From QHWT01 sp963755695 (GTDB lineage: Bacteria; Acidobacteriota; Vicinamibacteria; Vicinamibacterales; 2-12-FULL-66-21), in the NCBI GenBank assembly GCA_963755695.1, contig CAVWLB010000010.1:1798001-1862000 (forward strand): a stretch of 64,000 bases of DNA, read 5' to 3'. A program made the position numbers and the translations under genes. The notes under the pieces were generated by a model. It searched no databases, had not been told where the DNA came from, and saw only the letters and a program-made list of their open reading frames with translations. Position 1 is the first letter of the stretch, and each line of letters opens with the position of its first letter. This document shows positions 44,401 through 52,214 of the stretch, one piece after another.

Positions 44401-44935
44401 AGCGCAGCCGCGCGACCTCGAATGCGCGGAAGAGTAGCGGCGCCGCGAGCGCCAGGGCCGCCACAAGCCCGGCCGATGCCATGGCTAGATGCAACGCTCG
44501 CCGGCCAAGCAACCCGCGATCGACAATGCGATCCAGCTCGAGCTGGCGCAGACGCTCAACCGCCCCGTCGATCACCAGCGACGCGAAGCTCTCAGGTGCG
44601 GCAGCCCGTCGCGACGCGTCCACGGCGGAGACGATTGTGTCGTCCAGTTCCGGGCACTGTTCTTCTACGAAGCGCGCGACCCGGGCATCGTCGGGCCGAC
44701 GGCGGCAAGGCCAGATCAGGAAAGCCGCAGCGAAAGTGATCAACGCGACCGAGACGACCGAAACGAGCAAGGCCGCGCCGTCCGACGGGCGCAGCCAGCG
44801 ATCGGCAAGCGCGGCTGCCGCGATCACCGCGGCGGCCGCCGCACAAATCCGCGCCGAGAGCCGGAGGGCCACCGCGACGAACCATCGCCGCCGGATGACG
44901 TTCAACAAGCGTTGCAATTCAGGATGCGGAGTCAT
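41486..44935 (-). CDS. DUF4175-like large membrane-anchored coiled-coil protein
   Basis: 1149 residues. Start ATG 44935 (ATGA overlap with the BatA-like gene); the longer frame upstream of it is antisense-like shadow. Three N-terminal helices (about 20-40, 50-75, 150-172) are followed by beta-sandwich regions (GTIAVTVQPGDARVPAGLPL, FPSFTGLRP). A long charged helical half follows, very rich in Gln/Arg/Glu (RDLARRQEELGRRQRELAGA, TREQEQLRQQAEKLARDMAQ, a Gln/Ser/Gly-Pro low-complexity stretch), ending YFEALAKKPGQ. This matches DUF4175-type proteins of aerotolerance-like operons. Probably a periplasmic scaffold; no catalytic motif. Confidence 0.78.
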   Translation of the reverse strand: MTPHPELQRLLNVIRRRWFVAVALRLSARICAAAAAVIAAAALADRWLRPSDGAALLVSVVSVALITFAAAFLIWPCRRRPDDARVARFVEEQCPELDDTIVSAVDASRRAAAPESFASLVIDGAVERLRQLELDRIVDRGLLGRRALHLAMASAGLVAALALAAPLLFRAFEVARLRYLPGTIAVTVQPGDARVPAGLPLTIAAKLNVRAGTLTRVVPTLTLVSNGQERSVPMVQAGERYEVRINAVDRSFTYSVHAGSAGSREYSVTALFAPRVRRIDLRYEFPSFTGLRPREDQDGGDIFGPAGTRVRVRVQTDKPVQTGRLSLSDGPAVPLVRVDDRTYESTLTLAEDTAYRVALADNDGLHSEGTEYFIRLMDDRPPEVHVLRPAGDQQITPLEEVTIEARADDDYGIASFDMVYGVAGGRERVVPFTTIGGTDVSRIGSRMVAAEDLGVKPGDVITYYARARDVARGKQSTLTRSEIFFLEVKPFNEEYVAAQSQAMAGAMGTELESLVAAQKEIISATWNLERRSAAGRSAADMKAIADAQAELKARAQQAAGTFRPRRRGFPQQISMRQPAPDGGGDPVVEAVAAMTRAIAQLEARKTGEAIPHEMEALNGLLKAQAEVRRRQVMQQQANGANSGGNGRQGQDLSNLFDRELKRQQRTNYETQSQIEQQPEGQNTDESALDRIRDLARRQEELGRRQRELAGAGLSAEELKRQLETLTREQEQLRQQAEKLARDMAQSQQSAQQQSGQPSGQRPSGRQPSGKTQPGQQAQGGDPSSLRDAAEQMRDAASQLSRQDPASAAARGEEAARRLRDLENQMQSGTPDARRRALGDLQLESQQVAEAQRRVAQEADRLDREGGGTIDARRRLAGEKEQLAERVDALQQSAQRLGTDPKSSATDRATVNETVRDLQSQQLGARMRTGAREMRDQPTKATAGAEQQLADALDRVARRLNGVDAGGAKGDVQRLADDLDQVRDARNRLARLEEQVRQAERDQAARQGQRGAADGRASQPPANGERGNAPGDLQRLQQEYAREAQRTRDMVDRLQHGAQESSAGGSTPEQHEWSRSAPGTETWKQDYAQWDGLRKDVTRALERYEAGVADRLSRALTADRLRAGGSDRVPDEYQRRIAKYFEALAKKPGQ

Positions 44936-46768
44936 TTCGATCCCACGAAGCATTCGGCGACAAGCGCGGCGAGCATCAACATGAGGCCATACCGCCAATA
45001 CCCCTGCCTGGCTTCCGTCTGTGTCGCGACCCGTGCGGGCGGCGCGCCGGAGCCCGGGTTCGTTCGCGTGACCAGTGCGGCAAAGTCGGACGGGGTGACA
45101 CGATCGATCGAGCTCTCGCGCGCATCGATGTTGACGGCGAGCGTGCGTCCCTCCGCCTGCATGATCCCCGGCCGCGCCGGCACTCCGGCCGGTACATCCG
45201 CGACGAGATACATCGCTGTCTCGGGAGCGCGCGCGCCGAGATAGCGGACGGTCTGCTGCGCGAAGGGTACGAATGCCGGATGCAATGGGAAGTCGTTCCA
45301 CCGCCGATCGAGATCCGACGTGAAAAGAACAATCCGTCCCTGACCGGCGGCGCGCTCGACAAGCGCCGGCATCCCCTGGGTGTAGCTGGCGATGACCCGC
45401 CAGGCGGCGACCGGCTGCAGCTGCCACGCGTGCTGGAACGAGACCTGGCCGAGATTCGCGGCAACCGCATCAAACGGCCTGAAGATGGGATGCCTGAGAT
45501 CGCTGACGGCCAGGACACCCGCGTCAGCGCGATCCCGCGCGGTGAGCGCCGGTTGCCAGTCCAGAACGGTCGAGAGCACTGACGGGTCCACGTCCGGAGC
45601 GGCGGCAATCAGCAGACCGCCACCCGCACCCAGGAACCCGTGCAGCAGGTCGCGGACCCGCCGATCCAACCCGTGGGTCGACAGGAGCGCGATCACCGGA
45701 TACCGCGAGATCTCGGCCGCGGGCATCGCGGCAAATTCAGGTCCGTGCACGATGCGGACGGCAAAACCGGTTGCGCTCTCGTCTTCAGCTTCGAGCGCGC
45801 GGGCGAGATAGAAACCGGCGGTCGAGCCTGGGCCACCTCCGACAATCAGCACGCGAGGAGTACCGCGCGGTTCGCTCACGGCATACCGGACGTTGTCTCC
45901 TGCGAAGCCGTCGGCGTCGGAAAGCGCTACGTCAACTGCGGCACGCGAGGCCATTCCCTCGAACGGGACGTCGAGTGATGCGGCCGGCGGCACTATGACG
46001 CGCCGTGTGATCTCGGTTCGGCCGGCGCTCTCGAGCCGCACCTCGGTCTCGCGAGCAGCGGGGCCGAAATTCCTGACCGTCGCGACCAGGCGCCTCGCCT
46101 CCGGCCGGATGTCGGTGACCGCAAGGTTGGTCGTCGCTCCACCCGCATCGCGAATGACGAGCTCGAGCCCCTTTGGGAGAACCGCGGGTACTGTCATCGA
46201 ATCCGCTTCGCTGCAGATCGCCGACGAGCACCAGCCGTCCTGGCGCGCCGTCTGGCAGGAGCTCCGCTGCCTTGTCGAGGGCCGAGGCATAGCGGGTCGC
46301 GCCAAACGACGGCTTGATGTCGTCGATCGCCAGTCGTGCGTCGGCGGCCGAGCCGCTCGCGGCCACGACATCGGCGCGCTGATCGAAGGCGATCACCAGC
46401 ACGCGATCCCGTCCGGCGTCGTCGACCGCCTGCCTGGCGAGTGCCCGCGCCTTCTCCATCACTCCCGGCGCCGACATGCTCAACGACCGATCCACGGCAA
46501 TCACCGTCGTCCGATTCGTCGACCTGGCGCCGGTGATGTACGGCCGCGCAAAGGATCCTGCCAGCAGCAGGAGCGCCGCCACGCGCGCGAGCAGCAGCAG
46601 GATGTCGCGCAGCCGGCGGCGCCGCGAGCGCTCGATCGGGCTGACCCGCAGCAGCCGCACCGCCGTGAACGGAAGCCGCGGCGCCACGTCGCGCCGCAGC
46701 AGGTGCAGCACGATTGGCAGCGCGATCAACGCAGCGCCGATGAGATAGAGCGGCGATAAGAAGGACAT
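44932..46768 (-). CDS. BatA-like membrane protein with VWA domain, one frameshift
   Basis: About 611 residues when corrected. N-terminal double-helix domain (SPLYLIGAALIALPIVLHLL then RDVAPRLPFTAVRLLRVSP), a third helix LLLLARVAALLLLAGSFARP, and a VWA domain with MIDAS VDRSLSMS and DRVLVIAFDQRADV. After GRLVLVGDLQRS the frame shifts by one extra base (46190-46205). It resumes as VPAVLPKGLELVIRDAGGAT with Ig-like and glutamine-amidotransferase-like parts (VLIVGGGPGSTAGFYLARAL, LHGFLGAGGGLLIAAA), ending in a C-terminal helix (LMLMLAALVAECFVGSK). Its family precedes DUF4175 and VWA genes in such operons. The length, 3n+1, confirms a single-base indel. Confidence 0.78.
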
Positions 46769-46777
46769 CGTCCCTGA

Positions 46778-47689
46778 CTACTTCTTTCGTGACCTCGCGT
46801 CCAGGTATGCCAGCAGCGCAAAATCCAGCGGCTTCGCGGTATCGAGCATCACGTAGTCGATGCCGACGCCGCGGAGCTCCCGTTCGTACAGCGCCTGCAG
46901 GTCCGCCAGCGCCTGCAGATAACTCGCCCGCACGCGCGATGGATCCGCGGTGATCTCGTCGGCGCTTTCGACGTCGGTGAACCGCGCCGCCCCCTTGAAT
47001 GGAAACTTCAGCTCGTCCGGATCCAGGAGCTGAAAGACGATGACGTCCGTGCCGCGGTGGCGGAGGTGTTTCAGTCCACGCACCACCGTATTGGGCTCGT
47101 CGAGCAAGTCGGAAATCACCACCGCCAGGCTGCGCTTGACCAGCGCCTCGGCGAGCTGATGGAGCGGTCGGCCGACGTCGGATCGATCGCCCGGCGGCAG
47201 CTTTTCGAGCGCCAGCAGGATCGCGTGCAGGTGTCCGGGCCGGGCGCTCGCCGGCAGCCTGGCCAGGATCCTGTCGTCGAACGTGATCAACCCGGTCGCG
47301 TCGCGCTGGCGATTCATCAGGTACGCGAGCGAGGCGGCGAGCACGCTGCCGTATTCCAGCTTGCTCATCGGCGCGACGCCGCGGTAGGTCATCGACTTGC
47401 TGACGTCGAGCAGGAGATGACAATCGAGGTTGGTCTCCTCCTCGAACTTCTTGACGTAGTGCCGATCGCTTCTCGCGTAGACCTTCCAGTCGAGCGTGGA
47501 CAGATCGTCGCCGGGCAGGTACTGCCGGTACTCCGCGAATTCCACGCTGAATCCCTTGTATGGACTCCGATGCAGTCCCGAGAGAAAACCTTCCACCACC
47601 GTACGCGCCTTCAGTTCCATGGTCGCCAGCCGTGCGATGACGGCAGGGTCGAGGAACCGGAGATCGCGATTGGTGGCGGTGGCGGGCAT
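46778..47689 (-). CDS. DUF58 (VWA-like) protein
   Basis: 303 residues. DUF58 signature GFSVEFAEYRQYLPGDDLST with DWKVYARSDRHYVKKFEEET, then the VWA-type fold with LLLDVSKSMTY (DxSxS), GLITFDDRILARLPASARPG and SLAVVISDLLD. Cytoplasmic partner of MoxR ATPases. It lies 23 nt after moxR and 10 nt before the BatA-like gene. ATG 47689 is preferred over upstream frame codons because conservation begins at NRDLRFLDPAVIARL. Confidence 0.92.
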   Translation of the reverse strand: MPATATNRDLRFLDPAVIARLATMELKARTVVEGFLSGLHRSPYKGFSVEFAEYRQYLPGDDLSTLDWKVYARSDRHYVKKFEEETNLDCHLLLDVSKSMTYRGVAPMSKLEYGSVLAASLAYLMNRQRDATGLITFDDRILARLPASARPGHLHAILLALEKLPPGDRSDVGRPLHQLAEALVKRSLAVVISDLLDEPNTVVRGLKHLRHRGTDVIVFQLLDPDELKFPFKGAARFTDVESADEITADPSRVRASYLQALADLQALYERELRGVGIDYVMLDTAKPLDFALLAYLDARSRKK

Positions 47690-47712
47690 AGACCGATCCG
47701 TGAAATCCTGGG

Positions 47713-48723
47713 CTACATTCCGCTGCGCGGCGCCGGCACCGCCTCGAGCAGACGATCGACGAGGACGTCGGACGTCACCTTTTCCGACTCCGCGTAGAAG
47801 TTGGGAATGATCCGGTGGCGAAGAATCGGATGCGCGAGCGCGCGCAGATCGCCGACCGACACGTGATACCGTCCGCTCATCAACGCCCGCGCCTTCGCCG
47901 CGAGGATCAGCGACTGCGACGCGCGGAGTCCGGCGCCCCACTTCACCCAATCCTTGACGAACGGAAGATTCTGCTGGCGTCCCGGGCGCGACGAGTCGAC
48001 CAGCCGAACCGCGTAACGCGCAATCTCCTCGGCCACGACCACCTGGCGCACGATCTGTTGGTACTCGAGGATCTCCGCGCCGCTCAGCACCCGGTTCGGC
48101 ACCGGCGGACGCGCGCCGGTAGTCTGGGTTACCACCTTCACCTCGTCGTCCTCGCTCAGATAGGAGACGACCACGTTGAACATGAACCGATCGAGCTGCG
48201 CTTCCGGCAGCGGGTAGGTCCCTTCGAGCTCAATCGGATTCTGCGTGGCGAGCACGAAGAACGGACGCTCGAGCGGATAGGTCCGTCCCGCCGCGGTCAC
48301 GTGATATTCCTGCATGGCCTCCAGCAGCGCCGCCTGGGTCTTCGGCGGCGTGCGGTTGATCTCGTCGGCCAGGAGAATCTGCGCGAAGATCGGACCTTTC
48401 ACGAACCGCAGGCTGCGGTGGCCGCCATCTTCATCGAGCACCTCGGTGCCGGTGATGTCGGCCGGCATGAGATCGGGCGTGAACTGGATCCGTTTGAACG
48501 AGAGGTCGAGGATCTCGGCGAGCGTCTTGATCAAAAGCGTCTTCGCCAGGCCGGGCACGCCGGTGATCAGACAATGCCCGCCGGTGAACAACGCCATCAG
48601 CACCTGATCGATCACCGCGTCCTGCCCGACGATGACCTTTCGGATTTCGGCGAGGATGCGGTCGCGTCCGAGCGCGACGCGTTCGGCTACGGCGGTCAGG
48701 CCCGCCTGCGAGGTCGTTTCCAT
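47713..48723 (-). CDS. MoxR-family AAA+ ATPase
   Basis: 336 residues. Chaperone-like AAA+ ATPase that acts with VWA proteins. EIRKVIVGQDAVIDQVLMAL, Walker A GVPGLAKT, FKRIQFTPDLMPADITGTEV, Walker B ILLADEINRTPPKTQAALLE, MQEYHVTAAGRTYPL, FFVLATQNPIELEGTYPLPE and AQLDRFMF (arginine finger) are all canonical MoxR. The C-terminal lid has SQSLILAAKARALMSGR. ATG 48723 overlaps the DUF4159 stop (TAATG). Confidence 0.95.
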   Translation of the reverse strand: METTSQAGLTAVAERVALGRDRILAEIRKVIVGQDAVIDQVLMALFTGGHCLITGVPGLAKTLLIKTLAEILDLSFKRIQFTPDLMPADITGTEVLDEDGGHRSLRFVKGPIFAQILLADEINRTPPKTQAALLEAMQEYHVTAAGRTYPLERPFFVLATQNPIELEGTYPLPEAQLDRFMFNVVVSYLSEDDEVKVVTQTTGARPPVPNRVLSGAEILEYQQIVRQVVVAEEIARYAVRLVDSSRPGRQQNLPFVKDWVKWGAGLRASQSLILAAKARALMSGRYHVSVGDLRALAHPILRHRIIPNFYAESEKVTSDVLVDRLLEAVPAPRSGM

Positions 48724-49514
48724 TAGTGTGTCAGCGAGTAGATGATTTCGTTGATTTCCATCCGGTAGGCTTGCGCGGTGTACTTCACGTAGCCCGGAAA
48801 TTCGGCCGCGTTCGACCATTCCCAGCCGTCGCCCATGTCGGTGTTCCAGTTGATGAGCACCATGGGGCGGCCGTTATCGTCCTCGATCGCGCGGAGCGTC
48901 GCGATGTAGCCGCCCTTCTCCCAGGTGCGCCCCTGCAGAAACGACCCAAGGCCGGGGGTCTGCGGAAATCCGTCGAGATTATAGAAGCAGCTGAAGATCG
49001 GGTGGTCTTTCGGAAGGTCGATGATCTTTCTGTCCGGAAACACGCGCTTCAACTCGCGTTCGACGTTCGCCCACTCGACTGGCCCGTGGAAGTCGTCGAA
49101 CGTCAGCGTGCCGCCCCGGAGCAGGAACTCGCGCAGGATCGGCACCTCGGTGTCCTTCAACCGCAGGTTGCCTCCCTCGACGATGTAGATCCACGGGTAC
49201 TTCCAGAGATTGGGATCCTCGAGCGCGATGTTGACCGGGTCGTTGACCTGGATCGACGTCGCCGTCCTCACACGGCGCGAAAGGTTCCACTCGGCCGCGG
49301 GCGCGTCGATGTACCACGGTTCGTCGTACATGCTGAAGCCTCGCCCCATCGTCCACGCCGTGTAGCGGACGCGCGCGAAGGTCCATTGGAGGCCGGCGAA
49401 GCGGAGATCGGGCGCCGCGGGTCTCGGAGGCGGCTGGGCGGCCGCCCGCGGAGTGACGACCCACGCCAACGCGCAGACCAGGATCACGCCGGCAGCGGCA
49501 AGCGACGGCTTCAC
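48723..49514 (-). CDS. DUF4159 exported protein
   Basis: 263 residues from GTG 49514 (GTGA overlap with the TPR gene). Signal peptide (AAAGVILVCALAWVVTPRAA). The DUF4159 domain reads LQWTFARVRYTAWTMG, DAPAAEWNLSRRVRTATSIQ, WKYPWIYIVEGGNLRLKDTE, VPILREFLLRGGTLTFDDFH, DLPKDHPIFSCFYNLDG and a C-terminal MEINEIIYSLTH. A glutamine-amidotransferase-like fold, catalytic role unproven. Regularly found upstream of moxR in this operon type. Confidence 0.88.
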   Translation of the reverse strand: MKPSLAAAGVILVCALAWVVTPRAAAQPPPRPAAPDLRFAGLQWTFARVRYTAWTMGRGFSMYDEPWYIDAPAAEWNLSRRVRTATSIQVNDPVNIALEDPNLWKYPWIYIVEGGNLRLKDTEVPILREFLLRGGTLTFDDFHGPVEWANVERELKRVFPDRKIIDLPKDHPIFSCFYNLDGFPQTPGLGSFLQGRTWEKGGYIATLRAIEDDNGRPMVLINWNTDMGDGWEWSNAAEFPGYVKYTAQAYRMEINEIIYSLTH

Positions 49515-52057
49515 CGCGACCCTCCGATTGCGTTCAGCAGAAGTTCCTGGGCCCGTTCGAATGTTGGCGCGATCTCCAGGGCGGCAAGCGCTTCCTTCTT
49601 CGCATCGGCGCCGCGGCCGGCAAGAAGGTAGCTCTCGCCGAGATCGCAGTGCGCGGCCGCCTTGTCGGGTGGGCCTGACTGGAGCGCCGCGCGGAATTCG
49701 CGGGACGCCACCGTCGCGTCGCGGTGCTTCAACGCGAGCCGTCCCCATCCTGAATGGGCCGTGGCGTCGAAGGGATCGAGGGAGACCACCCGCGAGACCG
49801 CCAGCGTCATCAGCCGCTCGTCCTGCGCAGCCTCTGCCAGCGTCCACAGCTTGCGTGCGGCTTCCACGTTGGTGTGGTCGACTGCCAGCAGCGCCTCGTA
49901 TTCTTTCAATGCGCGCGGGCGGTCGCCGAGCTTCTCGGCGAGCGCGGCCATCAGCACGTGCGGGCTCTCGTCGCCAATCGCTGGCGGGACGAGCTGGGCA
50001 GCACGCTCGAGTGGGGTGTAGGCGGCGGCATCTCCGGCGGAAGCCAGCGCCTGGCCGAGAGCCAACTGCGCGATATAGCTGTCGGGTTTGGATGCCGCGG
50101 CCGCCTTCAACACGTCGACGGAACTCGCATCCACCGGTTTCTCGGAATCCGCCAGCGCCTTCCGCATCGACCCGAATCTGTCCTCGAGCGCACGGTCGAA
50201 CGAAACCTGCAGATCGTCGATCGACACGTTGAGCGCGCGCTTCAGCGCGGCTTCGGTGTCGATGCCGTCGGCAAAAGCCCTGACGAGCCCCGGAAGCGCC
50301 GGCGCCCCGCGCGATTTGACGATGTGGTCCACCAGCAGCGACGCTTCGTAGTAGGCAAGCGCGATCGTGTCCGGCTTGGTGAACCCGGCATTCAGGTCGC
50401 GCAGCTTCAGAACCTTGTTGGCGTCCATCGCGCGCGCGAAGGTCACTTCCATGTCGCGGCCCCACTCGGGCCGCTCGATCCCTTCTTCGTAAACCGAAAT
50501 GCCCTCGGTCAACCAGCGCGGCACCCGCTGCTTGGACATCTGCAGCGTGACGACGTGCGCCAGTTCGTGCCAGAGGGTCGCCTCCCAGCTGAACGTGCCG
50601 GGCGGCCGTGCTTTCGGAGAGTCCATCGTCACGACGCGACCGAAGCAAGCGCCGAGCGCGCCGATCATCCCGGGAAGCCCGAGATTGCGCACCGCGAAGT
50701 CGTCGTGGTGCGGGAAGATCTCGATCAGGATGGGACCGGTGGGCGTGAAACCATAGCGCGCCGCCAGCGTCTTGAACGCGGACTGCGCGAGCGGGATCGC
50801 ATATTCACGCAGCACCGGCGCTTCGTCGCGATGCATCTTGAAAATCAGATCGCCTTCCTGCACGGTGACGAACTGATCCAGCGTGTCGAGCAAGGCCAGC
50901 AGGTTGTAGGTCACGACATCGAATGGATCGGCGCGGAATGCCCGGTCGAGCGAGCGGCGCGCGCCCGACTCGTCGCCGGTTCGCATGAGGTGCATGCCCA
51001 GGTCCGCCGCGGCCTGTGCGTCGGCCGGATCGAGCGACAGCCCCTTCTCGGCAAGCGTGACGGCTTCCTCGAATCGGTAGTGACTGGCCGCCTGTTCGCC
51101 GGCAATCCGATACACCTCTCCATAGGACGGATTGATCTCGAGCACCTTCGACACTTCGTGATCGAACGTCGCGTGGTCGTCGCGGACGTACGCGATGGCC
51201 GCGAGCAGGGAATGCGCCTCGAGATGTGTCGGGTTGATCGCGAGGACCTTGCCGATTTCTTCCTTTGCCTTGTCGACGCGATCTTCGTCGAGATGCAGCG
51301 ACGCGAGCAGCAGGTGAGGCTCCGCGAGGCCGGGATCGATGTCAATCGCTCGGGCGGCGCTGGCGGCCGCAGCCGGCGGGTCTTCATCCTCGAGCAGACG
51401 CGCGAGACCGGCATGCGCGGGCGCCCACTTCGGGTCCGCCTGGAGCGCCGCCTGGAACGACTTCATCGCCTCCGGCTTGTTGTACTTTTCCAGGAACAGC
51501 CATCCCCACGACGTCTGCACCGCTGCGGGATCGGCGCCGGCACGTTCGGCGTCGCGATAGAGCGCATTCGCATCGCGTGGCCGGCCAAGAGCCTGCGCCG
51601 CGCGGCCGCCGCGCAGAAGGAACCACGGTTCCGCGGTGGACGACCCTCGTTTCAACACTGCCGACAGCAACGGCGACGCGTCGCCGTCGCGGCCGATGGT
51701 GTGATACAGCAGCGCCAGCTCCAGCGCCGCCTCGCCGCCAGGATCGGCGGCTGCGAGCGGCTCGAGCATCGCCTGCGCGTCGCGATATTTGCCACTCGCA
51801 ATCGCAAGTTGCGCCAGCACGACCGCGGCTGCGGGATCGTTCGCGCCGCGCGACTTCGCCAGGCTCTCCGCCTCGCTGCGCTGGCCGTGTGCTATCGCGG
51901 CCGCCGCGGTGGCGGCGAAATCGCGCTGGGATGTTTGTTGTGAGAAGACCGGAGAGGGCCGCACGGCCGAGCCGGCGAGGCTCAGACACACCGAAAGAAT
52001 CACGACGACCAGAGGCCGCCTCGGCACCGCGGAGTGGCGCGCGCGAGAGCCCTGCAT
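49511..52057 (-). CDS. exported TPR protein with gluzincin (peptidase MA-like) domain
   Basis: 848 residues from ATG 52057. Signal peptide (PLVVVILSVCLSLAGSAVRP). About eight or more TPR units (residues about 40-400, e.g. PAAAVVLAQLAIASGKYRDA, AEPHLLLASLHLDEDRVDKA). A zinc metallopeptidase domain has SWEATLWHELAHVVTLQMSK (HELAH near residue 497) and RWLTEGISVYEEG, giving the downstream Glu ligand of gluzincins. A second TPR block (about 600-840) follows. Head gene of the Bat-like operon. Periplasmic assembly or turnover role is inferred. Confidence 0.85.
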   Translation of the reverse strand: MQGSRARHSAVPRRPLVVVILSVCLSLAGSAVRPSPVFSQQTSQRDFAATAAAAIAHGQRSEAESLAKSRGANDPAAAVVLAQLAIASGKYRDAQAMLEPLAAADPGGEAALELALLYHTIGRDGDASPLLSAVLKRGSSTAEPWFLLRGGRAAQALGRPRDANALYRDAERAGADPAAVQTSWGWLFLEKYNKPEAMKSFQAALQADPKWAPAHAGLARLLEDEDPPAAAASAARAIDIDPGLAEPHLLLASLHLDEDRVDKAKEEIGKVLAINPTHLEAHSLLAAIAYVRDDHATFDHEVSKVLEINPSYGEVYRIAGEQAASHYRFEEAVTLAEKGLSLDPADAQAAADLGMHLMRTGDESGARRSLDRAFRADPFDVVTYNLLALLDTLDQFVTVQEGDLIFKMHRDEAPVLREYAIPLAQSAFKTLAARYGFTPTGPILIEIFPHHDDFAVRNLGLPGMIGALGACFGRVVTMDSPKARPPGTFSWEATLWHELAHVVTLQMSKQRVPRWLTEGISVYEEGIERPEWGRDMEVTFARAMDANKVLKLRDLNAGFTKPDTIALAYYEASLLVDHIVKSRGAPALPGLVRAFADGIDTEAALKRALNVSIDDLQVSFDRALEDRFGSMRKALADSEKPVDASSVDVLKAAAASKPDSYIAQLALGQALASAGDAAAYTPLERAAQLVPPAIGDESPHVLMAALAEKLGDRPRALKEYEALLAVDHTNVEAARKLWTLAEAAQDERLMTLAVSRVVSLDPFDATAHSGWGRLALKHRDATVASREFRAALQSGPPDKAAAHCDLGESYLLAGRGADAKKEALAALEIAPTFERAQELLLNAIGGSR

Positions 52058-52214
52058 GGATCTGAGGCGATTATAGACCACCGAAAACGGCGCTTTAGCA
52101 GAGTCCGTGCCGTTTAAGACGCCCGGCCGTTGCCAGCGGTTTTCAGTGTGACGAGGAAAGTGTGGGCGGAACTGCGGACTAATACCGCAATCGGCCGCGC
52201 CGGCGGCCAAGCCT

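Noticed and set aside
44936..45427. N-terminal extension of the DUF4175-like gene to 45427
   Set aside because: It overlaps the BatA-like gene in another frame; conservation and the ATGA overlap place the start at 44935.
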